64,000 nt of DNA from JBEKTW01 sp049515655. GTDB lineage: Bacteria > Bacteroidota > Ignavibacteria > UBA10030 > SZUA-254. Within the stretch, counting starts at the first letter, position 1, and the number at the start of each line of letters is the position of its first letter. The stretch covers positions 124,001 to 188,000 of the forward strand of contig JBEKTW010000003.1 of NCBI GenBank assembly GCA_049515655.1. The letters run 5' to 3'. The translations under genes were made by a program, and so were the position numbers. The notes under the pieces were generated by a model that saw only the letters and a program-made list of their open reading frames with translations, did no database searches and was not told the origin of the DNA. This document shows, in pieces, positions 18,628-27,728 of this stretch.

Positions 18628-19509
18628 TCATTCTATGTTCTGCAGTTGCTCTCGTATCTTCTCCAGTTCTTCCTTGATCGCTATGACCTTATGCGCAATC
18701 TCCGCGTCAAACGATTTCGACCCGATCGTGTTCGCTTCGCGATTCATTTCCTGCAACAGAAAATTCAATTTACGCCCGACCGAATCATCGTTCGCCATGG
18801 CGGCGAGGAAAAACTTATTGTGACTTCTGAATCGCACACATTCTTCTGTTACGTCGAGCTTATCCGCCAGCAACGCGAGCTCGAGTTCCAATCGTCCCTC
18901 ATCAATGGACGACTGGTCTGCCAGCAATTGCTGGACTCGCTCACGCAGCCGGGCGTGCTCTACTGGAACGTGTTCCTTGCTCGCATGTTCAATCTCGTCG
19001 ACTAAACGCGCCATCACGTGAACACGAACCATCAGGTCCGATTTCAACTCCTCGCCTTCCCTCAACCGCATCGTTTGGAGATCCTCGACCGCTTTCACCA
19101 GTGCCTCTTCAGCGATCGACCATTCCTTTCCGCCGCTCGGATCGGATTCCTGCGGTTCGAGGATGTCCGGGAATTGCAGCAAGTGTTCGAGCGACACCTG
19201 GCCTCGGATCTTCACTGCCTTGCGTAATTCCGTCAGCAAATGATAGTAGGCTTTCGCAGCCGGCCGATTAATCCTTAAAGGAATATCTTCCTGGTTCTCA
19301 TGGGTGATGGCTATTGCAACGTTGATCTTTCCCCTCGTAATCCGCTTTCGCACCATCTCCTTCACATCGTTTTCACGAAGCGCAAGAGAGTGAGGCAACC
19401 GGGTCATTATTTCAAGAAATCGGCTGTTGACACTGCGGATTTCGGCCACTGCTGTAATACCGTGAGAGCCAACTTCACCTCGCCCATAGCCAGTCATGCT
19501 GGAAATCAT
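18628..19509 (-). CDS. yicC: YicC family protein (putative endoribonuclease)
   Basis: 293 residues from ATG 19509. The open frame runs to 19707, but the family always begins M(I)xSMTGYGR, found here as MISSMTGYGRGEV. The N-terminal YicC domain (RSVNSRFLEIMTRLP) and the C-terminal DUF1732 domain (about 210-290, LNFLLQEMNREANTIGSKS and AHKVIAIKEELEKIREQLQNIE) are both present. E. coli YicC is an endoribonuclease acting on small RNAs; this is carried over by homology. It begins the minus-strand run yicC-gmk-rpoZ-coaBC and is divergent from the rqcH-like gene, with about 200 bases between. Confidence 0.92.
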   Translation of the reverse strand: MISSMTGYGRGEVGSHGITAVAEIRSVNSRFLEIMTRLPHSLALRENDVKEMVRKRITRGKINVAIAITHENQEDIPLRINRPAAKAYYHLLTELRKAVKIRGQVSLEHLLQFPDILEPQESDPSGGKEWSIAEEALVKAVEDLQTMRLREGEELKSDLMVRVHVMARLVDEIEHASKEHVPVEHARLRERVQQLLADQSSIDEGRLELELALLADKLDVTEECVRFRSHNKFFLAAMANDDSVGRKLNFLLQEMNREANTIGSKSFDAEIAHKVIAIKEELEKIREQLQNIE

Positions 19510-19647
19510 CAAGAATCCGCAAATTGAGTAAGATTTCGGGGGAATTGTGAATACAAGGTACGAAAAATTCACTCCACCGTCAAGGAAAAGGTTTCCACAT
19601 CTTTTGCACCGGGATTTCAACAGTTTGTCAACATGAATGCCCTGGAA

Positions 19648-19680
19648 TTGAACTTCATGTTGGTTTTGGATATATTTTTG
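19648..19680 (+). promoter_or_regulatory. Candidate Bacteroidota-type promoter for the rqcH-like gene
   Basis: In the 200-base divergent gap between yicC and the rqcH-like gene, TATTTTTG (19673-19680) matches the Bacteroidota -7 consensus TAnnTTTG, and TTG at 19648-19650 lies 22 bases upstream, within the known spacing for the -33 element. Transcription would start near 19687, upstream of ATG 19710. Only motif and position support it. Confidence 0.35.
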
Positions 19681-19709
19681 TGGAAAACATTTTCTGGGAT
19701 TTATCATAC

Positions 19710-21368
19710 ATGGTTACGCATTATTTCACCCTTCATGCCCTCTCGAAGGAATTGGATGAACATCTAAGGGAAGGGCTCATCCTTGAGGTCTATACGCAGC
19801 ACAAGAATGAATTGCTGTTGACCATCCTTCGCGAATCCAGGGAGATGTGCCTGACAATTTCCATCGAACCGGCACTGAATTATATATACCTCCGCGACAC
19901 GGTTTCTCGCGCGAGAAAAAACACCGTCGATATATTCCCCGACGTCCTACAGAACAGGATTACCGGCGTCACGCTGCATCCGCATGATCGGATCATGCAA
20001 ATACAACTCGAGCGTGATCTGACGATCCAAGCACACATGTATAACACTTCGGCGAGCAATATTATTCTCATCCGCAAGCAGGGAATTGTGGAAGACGCGT
20101 TCAAGCATGGAAAGGATGTGAAAGGAAAAGTGTTGACAGCCCCGGTATCATCCGACAGCAGATTCCCGGGTAACCCGAGCGACCTTACAATACTTCTTCA
20201 CCGATTTCCGTCCGAAAGCATTTTTGCCTGTCTCAAGACCGCGCTTCCGCTTCTGGGTTCCACGATTGCCCGTGAAGTTCTTCACCGGTCCCGGATAGAT
20301 GAGAAACAAAAAATGATTGAATGCACCCCGGTCGACATTGAGAGACTGGCCAGATGTCTCGAAGTAATTCACAATGAACTTGAGCACCCGCATCCGACAA
20401 TCTACTACCGGAGCGACGTCCCGAAAATCTTGTCGGTCATACCGTTGCACCACCTGGCAGGATCGAGAACCGAATCATTTCCTGATGTGAACCAGGCGGT
20501 ACATGCGTTCGTCGCACAATCATTTCGTCACCAGAGAATTGATTCAGAGAAGAACAGATTACTCAAACACGTCCAGAAAATACTTAAAGACTCGCGACGG
20601 AGCGCCGAGCTGGTAAACCGCGAGCTTGTTGATTCCGACCGGGCCAACGAGTACGAGCACATCGGAAATGTCATCATGGCGAACCTGCAGCACCTCACCA
20701 AAGGCACGAAGGAAATCGATGTGCCCGACGTCTTCGACGCGGAGCGGCCGTTGCATATAGCGTTCGACCCCAAATTGACTCCTGTTCAGAACGCCGCCCG
20801 GTATTTTGAGAAAGCAAAAAAATCCAAACTTGCGCACGTGGAAAACGAAAAAAGATTGAAGGAGTTGACAGACAAGATGTCCAGGCTCGAGACGTTATTA
20901 CTCCATCTCGACAACTGCCAAACGATGGAACAGGTCAATGAATTTAAGACCCAGCACGAACAGGGATTGAGGGCACTCGGAATCATCAAACGGGAAGATG
21001 GGAAAGAATTACTTCCGTTCCGGGTGTTTGTCGTCGACGGAGGATTTGAAGTCTGGGTCGGCAAGAGTGCAGCAAACAACGACCTGCTCACCGCCCACTA
21101 TGCCAAACCAAACGACCTTTGGTTCCACGCGCGGGGAGCGAGCGGTTCTCACACCGTTCTGAAATCACAGACAAAAACTCTGCCGCCGCCGAAGGCAATA
21201 CGCCAGGCGGCAAGTATCGCAGCGTACTACAGTAAAATGCGCAAGGCGAGCAACGTCGCGGTCGCTTACTGTGAACGAAAGTACGTCCGTAAACCCAGGA
21301 AGTCTGCCGAAGGGGCTGTCCTGCTGGAACGGGAAAAAGTCATTTTCGTAGAACCCGGGTTGCCTTGA
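19710..21368 (+). CDS. rqcH: NFACT-family ribosome quality-control protein (RqcH-like)
   Basis: 552 residues from ATG 19710; the frame also opens at GTG 19680, but homologues begin close to the HYFTLHALSKELDEHL segment. NFACT-N domain about 1-210, a long charged coiled-coil middle (about 270-430, ERLKEL..KMSRLETLL) and a C-terminal NFACT-R domain with DLWFHARGASGSHTVLKSQ. In Bacillus subtilis RqcH binds stalled 50S subunits and adds Ala tails; an Asp-Arg pair needed for that activity seems present here in PHDR (Asp93-Arg94). Older annotation calls it fibronectin-binding protein A. Divergent from yicC. Confidence 0.9.
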   Translation: MVTHYFTLHALSKELDEHLREGLILEVYTQHKNELLLTILRESREMCLTISIEPALNYIYLRDTVSRARKNTVDIFPDVLQNRITGVTLHPHDRIMQIQLERDLTIQAHMYNTSASNIILIRKQGIVEDAFKHGKDVKGKVLTAPVSSDSRFPGNPSDLTILLHRFPSESIFACLKTALPLLGSTIAREVLHRSRIDEKQKMIECTPVDIERLARCLEVIHNELEHPHPTIYYRSDVPKILSVIPLHHLAGSRTESFPDVNQAVHAFVAQSFRHQRIDSEKNRLLKHVQKILKDSRRSAELVNRELVDSDRANEYEHIGNVIMANLQHLTKGTKEIDVPDVFDAERPLHIAFDPKLTPVQNAARYFEKAKKSKLAHVENEKRLKELTDKMSRLETLLLHLDNCQTMEQVNEFKTQHEQGLRALGIIKREDGKELLPFRVFVVDGGFEVWVGKSAANNDLLTAHYAKPNDLWFHARGASGSHTVLKSQTKTLPPPKAIRQAASIAAYYSKMRKASNVAVAYCERKYVRKPRKSAEGAVLLEREKVIFVEPGLP

Positions 21369-21518
21369 ACCATCACCAACGTGAAGGAGTCGGCGACCTG
21401 TGACGCGACCCACGATCTATCAGAAACCGACATGGACAACATGCCGCCGGGTTGTGAACGTACTGAAAGAAATTCTGCAGGGGATCGGACAGGTCTTTCA
21501 AACAATCATGGACGTTTC

Positions 21519-22004
21519 GTGACCCTTTATCTCCTCCGCCACGGCGACGCGATGGAAGCCGGCTACGACGACGCAGAGCGTCCGTTGTCCCCGCTGGGTG
21601 AAAAGCAAGCCGCTCAAGCCGGCCTGGCGCTTCAACGACTCGACATTTTCCCGGAGATCATTATATCGAGTCCTCTTGAACGGGCGAGGCAAACGGCGAA
21701 GGCCGTCCAACAAATACTGCAGAAACCGGAAATTTCCACTTCAGAATACCTCATTCCCGGAACGGACCAGCGACAGATTCTGGAGCTCTTGAATAATATT
21801 TCCCGTCAAACGGTTCTCCTGGTAGGACATGAGCCGCAGTTGAGTACATTCATTTCGTCTCTTGTGAGCGGGTCGGTCTCCGCCCGCATCGTGATGAACA
21901 AGGGAAGCCTCGCCCGTCTCGATACACCGCGACCCATTGTGCAGGGTGTCTGCTGCCTGCGGTGGCTACTGACGGCAGAACAACTGGAGAAACTACTTCG
22001 TTAG
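21519..22004 (+). CDS. sixA: Phosphohistidine phosphatase SixA
   Basis: 161 residues from GTG 21519, exactly the length of E. coli SixA; the frame is open back to 21381 but the extra N-terminus looks non-native. Histidine-phosphatase superfamily: LYLLRHGDA (catalytic His8), SSPLERARQTA (second Arg-containing motif) and LLVGHEPQLS (second His). SixA removes phosphate from phosphohistidine on signalling proteins; in E. coli one target is the nitrogen-PTS. That is notable because ptsH and ptsI lie 4-5 kb downstream. It ends with a 4-base overlap with the convergent gene at 22001. Confidence 0.9.
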   Translation: MTLYLLRHGDAMEAGYDDAERPLSPLGEKQAAQAGLALQRLDIFPEIIISSPLERARQTAKAVQQILQKPEISTSEYLIPGTDQRQILELLNNISRQTVLLVGHEPQLSTFISSLVSGSVSARIVMNKGSLARLDTPRPIVQGVCCLRWLLTAEQLEKLLR

Positions 22005-22864
22005 TCTTCGGGCGGCAGGGGATAGAAATTGTCACTTGTTAGCCCGCACAGCTTCGCCGCACGATTCACCAGATGAAGATACTCCGTCACCTCCGTGAAT
22101 GACTCACGCGTAATGGCATCCGGGACTGTCTTGCCGACAGGATAAAACGGAACCCAGCCCGATGTGTAGGCAAGAGTATCTCCTTCCAGATCTCCCGGCT
22201 GCAGGCGAAACGTCGAAACACTGTCGAACTTTCCGTCGAAATTCGTGCTGCGAACGACGATTTGCCGCTGTACCCAATCGCGCAGGGGATCCATGTCATG
22301 ATGAATGACGGCATCGAGCGTGTCGTCAAAGTTATCGTCGGCCCAATGGTCAAAGATGAGCGAACAATGACTCACGAATACCTCGATGTTGGCGCGGCTT
22401 AACGGCTGCCCACGCTTGGGGAAGTTCTCGGGGACATCGTCTGTTTTCACCGGGCCTGCGCCTGCCAGCAACGCCATATAGTCGATCTTCCCATCATGAT
22501 TGCGGTCGAAGATATACGCCCACGTCGACACCTTTCCCACACCCGGTGTGATGCCATCATAACTGACGGTTAGCGAGATACTGGTATCCGACACATCCGT
22601 CAGTGGTTTCAGCGTGATTGCGGCAAGGAGAGCTTTGTCCGATCCTTTCGACCCAACAAACGTCACGTAGCGCTTGTCGATTCTCTTGGAACACATGATC
22701 GTGAGCTTGTACTGCGCGCTCGGAAACCGTATGACGGAATCGACATGCGGGTAGAACCACAACAAATTGAAGCCCTGCGCGTCGAGACTGCTTCTGAGGA
22801 TGACGAACAGAACCGCGATCACAAAACCATATCGTTTCACGGAGAACGTACCTTTATTGTTCAT
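22001..22864 (-). CDS. Exported protein of unknown function with a calcium-loop-like motif
   Basis: 287 residues from ATG 22864 (the longer frame starts at TTG 22873). Signal peptide: VKRYGFVIAVLFVILRSSLDAQG. Beta-rich N-terminal half, with a DRNHDGKIDY segment that looks like a dockerin/EF-hand-type calcium loop (DxNxDGxID), a second DDNFDDTLDAV stretch, and a C-terminal region with VTEYLHLVNRAAKLCGL. I do not recognise the family. It is 22 bases downstream of the lipoprotein metallopeptidase gene and may be in its transcript. Confidence 0.7.
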   Translation of the reverse strand: MNNKGTFSVKRYGFVIAVLFVILRSSLDAQGFNLLWFYPHVDSVIRFPSAQYKLTIMCSKRIDKRYVTFVGSKGSDKALLAAITLKPLTDVSDTSISLTVSYDGITPGVGKVSTWAYIFDRNHDGKIDYMALLAGAGPVKTDDVPENFPKRGQPLSRANIEVFVSHCSLIFDHWADDNFDDTLDAVIHHDMDPLRDWVQRQIVVRSTNFDGKFDSVSTFRLQPGDLEGDTLAYTSGWVPFYPVGKTVPDAITRESFTEVTEYLHLVNRAAKLCGLTSDNFYPLPPED

Positions 22865-22886
22865 ATCTGGCAATAGGAATAATTAT

Positions 22887-24530
22887 TCAGTTTCTTGAAA
22901 TTAAACGCATTGACTCGATTCCGAGTTTCCGCAAGTACGGTCCCGGTTCAAGAGACTTTCCCGTCGCAGTGCGAATGCGGGACGTCCATTCTTCAGTTTC
23001 ACCGCCGCAATAGAGATACTGGATGATCCACGGTGCAACTTTGGGATTCTTCAGCTTTTCGCTCCCGAACTTGCTCGTGAGCGCTTCCTGGAGCTGTGTT
23101 GCGATCATGGTCGATAGCACGTAGTTCTGGTAGTAACACGGATACGACGTGTACCACATCGAAGCGGCGTACTGGTGCGGCTCGTCCTTGCCGGGGTCAA
23201 CGAGCAAGTACTTTTTAAACATTGCACGCTCCAGGGCGGCCATATCCTGTCCCGGGTCGCGGTACATTTCATACTCTATGAAAAAATCCTTCAACAGCCT
23301 TCGTAACCGGTAGAGGCTGGGTAATCCACGTTCCCGGACGTACCGTTCAATTTCCTTCGGTTTGGCTTTTGTAAACATTGATAGCCACAGCGAATCGTCC
23401 GTGAACTCCCCGTGCATGTCAGCGATTCCCTCTTCGTACATCGCGCACTGCCCCCCGGGAATCCATTCGTAGCCTTTCAGGATCGGGTATTCAACATCGG
23501 TGTGAACCGCTTTCAATGCATGGCCGTACTCATGAAATGCGACGCCATAAAATCCTTTCCCTTTTGTCGGATTGAGAAGAAACCGCGAGTCGGAGGGAAT
23601 GTGAATTGCCAGACTGAGCCCATTGTACGGTATGTCTTTTACAACTTCCTTGATTGGAAGGGAATCAACAGCAAAACCAATTCCTTTCTCGAACCGGTGA
23701 ATTATCTTGAACACGGAATCGGACGGGAAATACTTGTCGGGAAGAGACGCACCCTCCCGCAAGGCGTGCTCGAAATCCCACGCTCCGAATTGTTTCACCC
23801 GGAGTTTTTTCCTGAACGTCGCGATGAATTGCTCAAATTCCAGACGCGTTTTTTCTTCCAGTGAATTGAGCGTCGCGAGGAGCCACTCTTCATCGATGGC
23901 TTGCAGAGAAAGGGCGAGAGAATAGTAGTTCGAAAATCCGAGGGACTTCGCCTTCTTGTTGCGAAGTTTGACCAGCTTGATCAGGTCACCTGCCGCGGCG
24001 GCAGACAGCTTGCCCGGAACGGACCACAGCTTCTTGCGCACCGACTGACGTTGTTCTTCCCGGAGCGCGTTGTTGACCTTCGCCCGTGTCGTCGGGGAGC
24101 CGTTATACGTGAACTTGAAATTAGTGATGCGTTGCTGAAGAGCATTCTCCAGCTTTGCAACATCGGGGTCGGCGTAAATTGCGCCGCCGATGAAACACCG
24201 GTGCCACAGCTCAAGACGGCGTGCCAGCAACGGGTCGGCGAGCGAGCTGGATTGCGCCCGCCAGTCCTCGACGATTTTTCGGGCCGCCGTATCCGAAAAA
24301 ATATTCGCAAACTCCTGTTTGGCGGCATCGAGATCATAGGGACCTTCTTTGGAGTAACTATTCCAGTTGGCAACCCCCATTTGCCGGCAGGCCCCCTCAT
24401 ATCGTTGCTCGAGTGAATCCAAGAATTTCACAAGTTCGGTCTTCGTGCTGATGCGTTGTTGTTTGTACATACAAGATGAGAACAATAATGAGACAAATAA
24501 TGCGACTGAGACTATCCGAAGGTAATCCAT
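22887..24530 (-). CDS. Zinc metallopeptidase, M2/M3-like lipoprotein
   Basis: 547 residues. The N-terminus is a lipoprotein signal with lipobox LFSSC, so the protein is probably anchored in a membrane facing the periplasm or surface. The gluzincin HExxH motif is FHEYGHALKA, with the third ligand Glu in EEGIADMHGEF further along. The helical N-terminal half (LVKLRNKKAKSLGFSNYYSLALS) resembles the M2 (ACE-like) and M3 peptidases of Bacteroidota. Substrate unknown, probably peptides. It is divergent from the polyprenyl synthase gene, with 132 bases between. Confidence 0.82.
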   Translation of the reverse strand: MDYLRIVSVALFVSLLFSSCMYKQQRISTKTELVKFLDSLEQRYEGACRQMGVANWNSYSKEGPYDLDAAKQEFANIFSDTAARKIVEDWRAQSSSLADPLLARRLELWHRCFIGGAIYADPDVAKLENALQQRITNFKFTYNGSPTTRAKVNNALREEQRQSVRKKLWSVPGKLSAAAAGDLIKLVKLRNKKAKSLGFSNYYSLALSLQAIDEEWLLATLNSLEEKTRLEFEQFIATFRKKLRVKQFGAWDFEHALREGASLPDKYFPSDSVFKIIHRFEKGIGFAVDSLPIKEVVKDIPYNGLSLAIHIPSDSRFLLNPTKGKGFYGVAFHEYGHALKAVHTDVEYPILKGYEWIPGGQCAMYEEGIADMHGEFTDDSLWLSMFTKAKPKEIERYVRERGLPSLYRLRRLLKDFFIEYEMYRDPGQDMAALERAMFKKYLLVDPGKDEPHQYAASMWYTSYPCYYQNYVLSTMIATQLQEALTSKFGSEKLKNPKVAPWIIQYLYCGGETEEWTSRIRTATGKSLEPGPYLRKLGIESMRLISRN

Positions 24531-24662
24531 ATTCTGGCGCCTCTAAGATACAAAAAAATTGGCTGAAACAACAGATGGAAGGCTGTTTGCTTCTCACCCT
24601 GTGTTTTCTTATTATCGTAAAAGAATACGAGATTCCCTTACATTTCTGGCGGCTATTTGCGC

Positions 24663-25661
24663 ATGTCAACAGGGCTACGAGAACGGGATTACCCGGCAAT
24701 AACGAAAGGGCACAAGACGAGCATCGAGCGTCGGCTTGCCGTCCTCAGGGAATTCACAGAGCCACGGTTTGTGTACGAACCGATCCAATATGTCCTGGGC
24801 TCGGGGGGCAAGCGCGTCCGCTCGGTCCTGGTTCTGCTGGCATGCGAAGCAGTCGGAGGCGACGCGCGTGCGGCTCTCGATGCCGCGGTCGCCGTCGAGC
24901 TTCTCCACAATTTCACGTTGATCCATGACGACGTGATGGACAACGCAGATATGCGCCGTTGCCAACCAACGGTTCATAAGAAATGGAATCAAGATGTCGC
25001 GATTCTGTCCGGCGACGAACTGACAGCACACGCGTATCGTTTCTTATTGCGAACAAAATCACCCCGGGTCAACGAAATCCTCGCTGTGCTTACGGACGCG
25101 TTTATTCAGGTCTGCGAGGGACAGGGATTCGATAAAGAATTCGAGAAGCGCCAGGACGTAACGGTCGAAGATTACTTTATGATGATCAACAAAAAGACGG
25201 CTCGAATGATTTCTGCGGCAACTGAGATTGGCGCGTTGATCGGCAACGGAACGGCCCGTGAAGTGAAAGCGCTTCGCAGGTTTGGCGAGTACTTGGGGAT
25301 GGCTTTTCAGATCAAAGATGATCTGCTGGACATCGTCGGCGACGAGGAAGAAGTCGGAAAGACCATCGGAGGCGACATCAAGGAAGGAAAGAAGACTTTC
25401 CTGCTTGTGAAAGCTCTCGAACGGGTGAAGGGCAGCGACAGGAAACTTCTGCGGAAAGTCGTCCCGAACAATGGAATGAACAAGCACGCAATACGCACCA
25501 TCCTCGACATCTACAGGCGTGAATGCGTTCTGGACGATGCGCGAAATGAAATCGCCCTCCGTACACGCCTGGCGGAAGAGGAGCTTGCTGCTCTGGAGCC
25601 GGGCAAAGCGAAGTCCACCCTGCTGTGGCTTTCAAGCCGGTTGCTCGAGAGAAATTCCTGA
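24663..25661 (+). CDS. Polyprenyl diphosphate synthase (trans-type)
   Basis: 332 residues from ATG 24663 (a TTG at 24657 is possible). Condenses IPP onto an allylic diphosphate to make a long prenyl chain for quinones. First Asp-rich motif: LIHDDVMDNADMRR; second: FQIKDDLLDIVGDEEEVGK. The GSGGKRVRSVLVLLACE start region is typical. The chain-length-determining residues before the first motif are VELLHNFTL, which suggests a long-chain product, but I would not give its length. No ubi/men genes are in this window, so the name ispB/hepT is not assigned. It leads a same-strand run with ptsH, ptsI and the isomerase. Confidence 0.92.
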   Translation: MSTGLRERDYPAITKGHKTSIERRLAVLREFTEPRFVYEPIQYVLGSGGKRVRSVLVLLACEAVGGDARAALDAAVAVELLHNFTLIHDDVMDNADMRRCQPTVHKKWNQDVAILSGDELTAHAYRFLLRTKSPRVNEILAVLTDAFIQVCEGQGFDKEFEKRQDVTVEDYFMMINKKTARMISAATEIGALIGNGTAREVKALRRFGEYLGMAFQIKDDLLDIVGDEEEVGKTIGGDIKEGKKTFLLVKALERVKGSDRKLLRKVVPNNGMNKHAIRTILDIYRRECVLDDARNEIALRTRLAEEELAALEPGKAKSTLLWLSSRLLERNS

Positions 25662-25668
25662 GAGCAAC

Positions 25669-25935
25669 ATGGCCGAACGCGAAGTAACGATACGGAATCG
25701 CACAGGCTTGCATACGCGTCCCGCGGCGATGCTTGTCAAGACTGCTGCCAGGTTCAAGTCGGATTTTTTTATTGTGAAGGATGAAATGCAGATAAACGGA
25801 AAGAGCATTATCGGCGTGATGACTCTTGCGGCAGAACAAGGCTCAAAACTTCTTCTGCAGTTCAGCGGTGAAGACGAGCTGGCGGCGGCCGAGGCAGTTG
25901 TCAAACTTTTTGAAAACGGTTTCGAGGAGCAATGA
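25669..25935 (+). CDS. ptsH: Phosphocarrier protein HPr
   Basis: 88 residues from ATG 25669. The frame extends to 25519 in the preceding gene, but the family starts here (MAEREVTIRNRTGLHTRPAAM). HPr carries phosphate from enzyme I. His15 in GLHTRPA is the phosphorylation site; Ser46 in GKSIIGVMTL is the HPr-kinase site, and both are intact. It is 7 bases downstream of the prenyl synthase gene and overlaps ptsI by 4 bases, so translation is probably coupled. No sugar-specific EII gene lies in the window. Confidence 0.95.
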   Translation: MAEREVTIRNRTGLHTRPAAMLVKTAARFKSDFFIVKDEMQINGKSIIGVMTLAAEQGSKLLLQFSGEDELAAAEAVVKLFENGFEEQ

Positions 25936-27719
25936 TGATGACGGACCAGGATAGCTCCATAAAGAAAGAGGTCGTCATGAAAGGTGTCGCCGCCGCGCCC
26001 GGCATCGCGATCGGTCATGTATACTTGTTCAAGAAAGTAGTCCCGGTTGTGGAAGCATGGGACCTCGGCGATAACGAATTCGGGCACGAACTTGAACGAT
26101 TGGACCGTGCTGTCGCAAAGTCGGAGAAGGAGTTGAACAAGATCCTGGCCTTCGCGCAGCAGAAGATCGGGGATGCAAAAGCCAAGATCTTTGAGGCGCA
26201 GATCATGGTTCTTCAAGATCAGGTCCTCCTCGACGCGATCAGAAAAAGAATCCGCACGGAAAAGAAGAACGCGGAGCACATTGTCAACGATGAGATCGGG
26301 AAGTACGCAAGACTTATGCTCGCTGCGCACGACGATTACATGCACGAGCGGGCGCACGATGTTGACGATCTGAAGAACCGCATCGTTCGGAATCTTCAAC
26401 AGGAGAAGCTCTTCTCACGACTGGATGAATCGGCTGTCATCGTGGCACACAATCTCACACCGGCTGATACGATGATTCTCAGCAGGAACAATGTGCTCGG
26501 TTATGCCACCGACCTCGGAGGTGTTACTTCCCACGCGGCGCTGCTTTCACGCGCGCTCAAAATTCCCGCCGCCGTCGGGCTCGGCGAAGCGAGCCGGTCC
26601 GTTGTAACCGGCGACCTGGTTATTCTTGACGGCTACAGCGGAACAATCACCATTCATCCGTCCCAAGAAAGCCTGGAGGCCGCCGAACGAAAGCGCGAAC
26701 AATTTCTGGAATTCGAATCGAAACTAGTCGAGCTGAAGAACCTGCCTGCGACAACGACTGACGGTCACACGGTGGAGCTTTCCGCGAATATTGAGTTTCA
26801 GGAAGAAATCGAATACGTTGTTGTTCAGGGCTCGCAGGGCATCGGATTGTACCGCAGCGAAAGCATTCTTCTCGACCGCGACGATTTTCCTTCTGAGGAG
26901 GAACAGTATCGCGAATACAAGAAAATAGCCGGTCATATTTATCCGAACCGTGTTATCATGCGAACGTTCGACGTCGGCGGCGACAAAATCGCCCCCGAGA
27001 TGGCGGAAGAAGCGAACCCGTTCCTCGGCTGGCGCGGCATTCGCATGATGCTCGACCGCCCGGACCTGTTCCTGGACCAACTGCGTGCGATGCTCCGAGC
27101 GAGCACGCGAAAGAACATTGCCATCATGTTCCCGATGGTAACCACGATTCAAGAGGTTTACAAAGCGAAGGAACTGGTTGAGCAGGCAAAAGCGGAGCTC
27201 CAGGCAAAGAAAATAAAGTTTGATGCCAAGATTCAAATTGGCGTGATGATCGAAGTTCCTGCCGCCGCACTTACCGCCGGGGAAATCGCCGCGGAGGTTG
27301 ATTTTCTGAGCATCGGTTCAAACGACCTGACACAGTATCTTCTGGCAATCGACCGCGGCAACAACCTCGTTGCCGATCTGTACCAGGAACTTAACCCGGT
27401 CGTGCTGAGAACGCTCAAGCACATCATCGGCGGCGGCCACAAACACAAGAAATGGGTCGGTATCTGCGGCGAAATGGCAAGCACGCCGCTCGCTGTACCG
27501 GTACTCCTGGGCCTGGGCATCGATGAGCTCAGCGTGATTCCGTCAATGCTGCCGGAAATAAAGAAAATCATTCGCTCGACCTCGTACAAGGAGGCCCAGG
27601 AGCTCGCGCACAAAGCGCTGACCTTTGCGTCCGCAAGCGAGGTGGAATCGACAGCACGAGCGTTCATGAAGAGCAATTGTCCCGATATTCCACTCGACGA
27701 CAAGAACAACATTCAATAG
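25932..27719 (+). CDS. ptsI: Phosphoenolpyruvate-protein phosphotransferase (enzyme I)
   Basis: 595 residues. Takes phosphate from PEP and passes it to HPr. The active-site His201 is in GGVTSHAALLSRAL; the PEP-binding domain has GIGLYRSE, MRTFDVGGDK and NPFLGWRGIR; Cys512 in VGICGEMAS is the conserved active-site Cys. The start ATGATGATG overlaps the ptsH stop by 4 bases. It is followed by the isomerase gene after 9 bases. Whether it feeds sugar uptake or only a regulatory phosphorelay cannot be told from this window. Confidence 0.96.
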   Translation: MMMTDQDSSIKKEVVMKGVAAAPGIAIGHVYLFKKVVPVVEAWDLGDNEFGHELERLDRAVAKSEKELNKILAFAQQKIGDAKAKIFEAQIMVLQDQVLLDAIRKRIRTEKKNAEHIVNDEIGKYARLMLAAHDDYMHERAHDVDDLKNRIVRNLQQEKLFSRLDESAVIVAHNLTPADTMILSRNNVLGYATDLGGVTSHAALLSRALKIPAAVGLGEASRSVVTGDLVILDGYSGTITIHPSQESLEAAERKREQFLEFESKLVELKNLPATTTDGHTVELSANIEFQEEIEYVVVQGSQGIGLYRSESILLDRDDFPSEEEQYREYKKIAGHIYPNRVIMRTFDVGGDKIAPEMAEEANPFLGWRGIRMMLDRPDLFLDQLRAMLRASTRKNIAIMFPMVTTIQEVYKAKELVEQAKAELQAKKIKFDAKIQIGVMIEVPAAALTAGEIAAEVDFLSIGSNDLTQYLLAIDRGNNLVADLYQELNPVVLRTLKHIIGGGHKHKKWVGICGEMASTPLAVPVLLGLGIDELSVIPSMLPEIKKIIRSTSYKEAQELAHKALTFASASEVESTARAFMKSNCPDIPLDDKNNIQ

Positions 27720-27728
27720 GAGGAATGT

